Assembly (NCBI GenBank): GCA_947258625.1
Contig: CAMYJN010000080.1
Span: 1-8,072 of the forward strand
DNA: 8,072 nucleotides
Origin: an uncultured Polyangiaceae bacterium
GTDB lineage: Bacteria; Myxococcota_A; Polyangia; Polyangiales; Houyiibacteriaceae
Reading direction: 5' to 3'
Shown here: piece after piece, positions 5,222 through 8,072 of the stretch
Layout of the letters: each line of letters starts with the position of its first letter
Position numbering within the stretch: the first letter of the stretch is position 1
Notes under the pieces: model-generated
Database searches by the model: none
The model's input: the letters and a program-made list of their open reading frames with translations, nothing else
Told to the model about the DNA's origin: nothing
Translations under genes and position numbers: made by a program

Positions 5222-8072
<2,851 letters not shown>

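Overview
The window is GC-rich bacterial chromosome with housekeeping genes. The gene families (LolA, DUF465/YdcH, ArgJ next to SecA, a secreted CAP-domain protein, a zinc-ribbon membrane protein with a long Pro-rich linker) and the codon use suggest a Gram-negative high-GC bacterium, most likely a myxobacterium or relative (Myxococcota/former Deltaproteobacteria). LolA implies an outer membrane. The lineage is inferred from gene content alone.

Left part (1-985): on the minus strand lolA (58-762) encodes the periplasmic lipoprotein carrier. A possible next gene begins at its 3' side and runs off the left edge. lolA is divergent from a 64-codon DUF465/YdcH gene on the plus strand (986-1180). 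The 223 bases between their start codons hold a plausible lolA promoter and two candidate promoters for the small gene: one sigma-70-like (844-872) and one sigma-54-like (928-944).

Middle part (1181-1700): 520 bases without a convincing protein gene, and the most interesting stretch. The small gene ends in an intrinsic terminator (1228-1265). Facing it on the minus strand is what looks like a complete small-RNA unit: a sigma-54-type promoter with GG-N10-GC spacing (1481-1497), a strong stem (GACCC, a two-base internal loop on each side, then 8 perfect pairs, 1406-1458), a C-rich tract and an intrinsic terminator with U-rich tail (1286-1323). A perfect 7-7-7 inverted repeat (1582-1602) lies about 120 bases upstream of the predicted start, where sigma-54 activators usually bind. 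The predicted RNA is about 185 nt.

Right part (1701-8072): a plus-strand zinc-ribbon/multi-spanning membrane protein (1701-2954) converges tail to tail, with 2 bases between stop codons, on a tightly packed minus-strand cluster secA > argJ > CAP-domain gene (gaps of 24 and 9 bases). SecA is the ATPase of the Sec translocon, and ArgJ makes ornithine and N-acetylglutamate in the cyclic arginine pathway. The CAP protein has a signal peptide and would itself be a Sec client. SecA is truncated at its N terminus by the window edge and carries an apparent insertion of about 110 residues in its C-terminal helical region.
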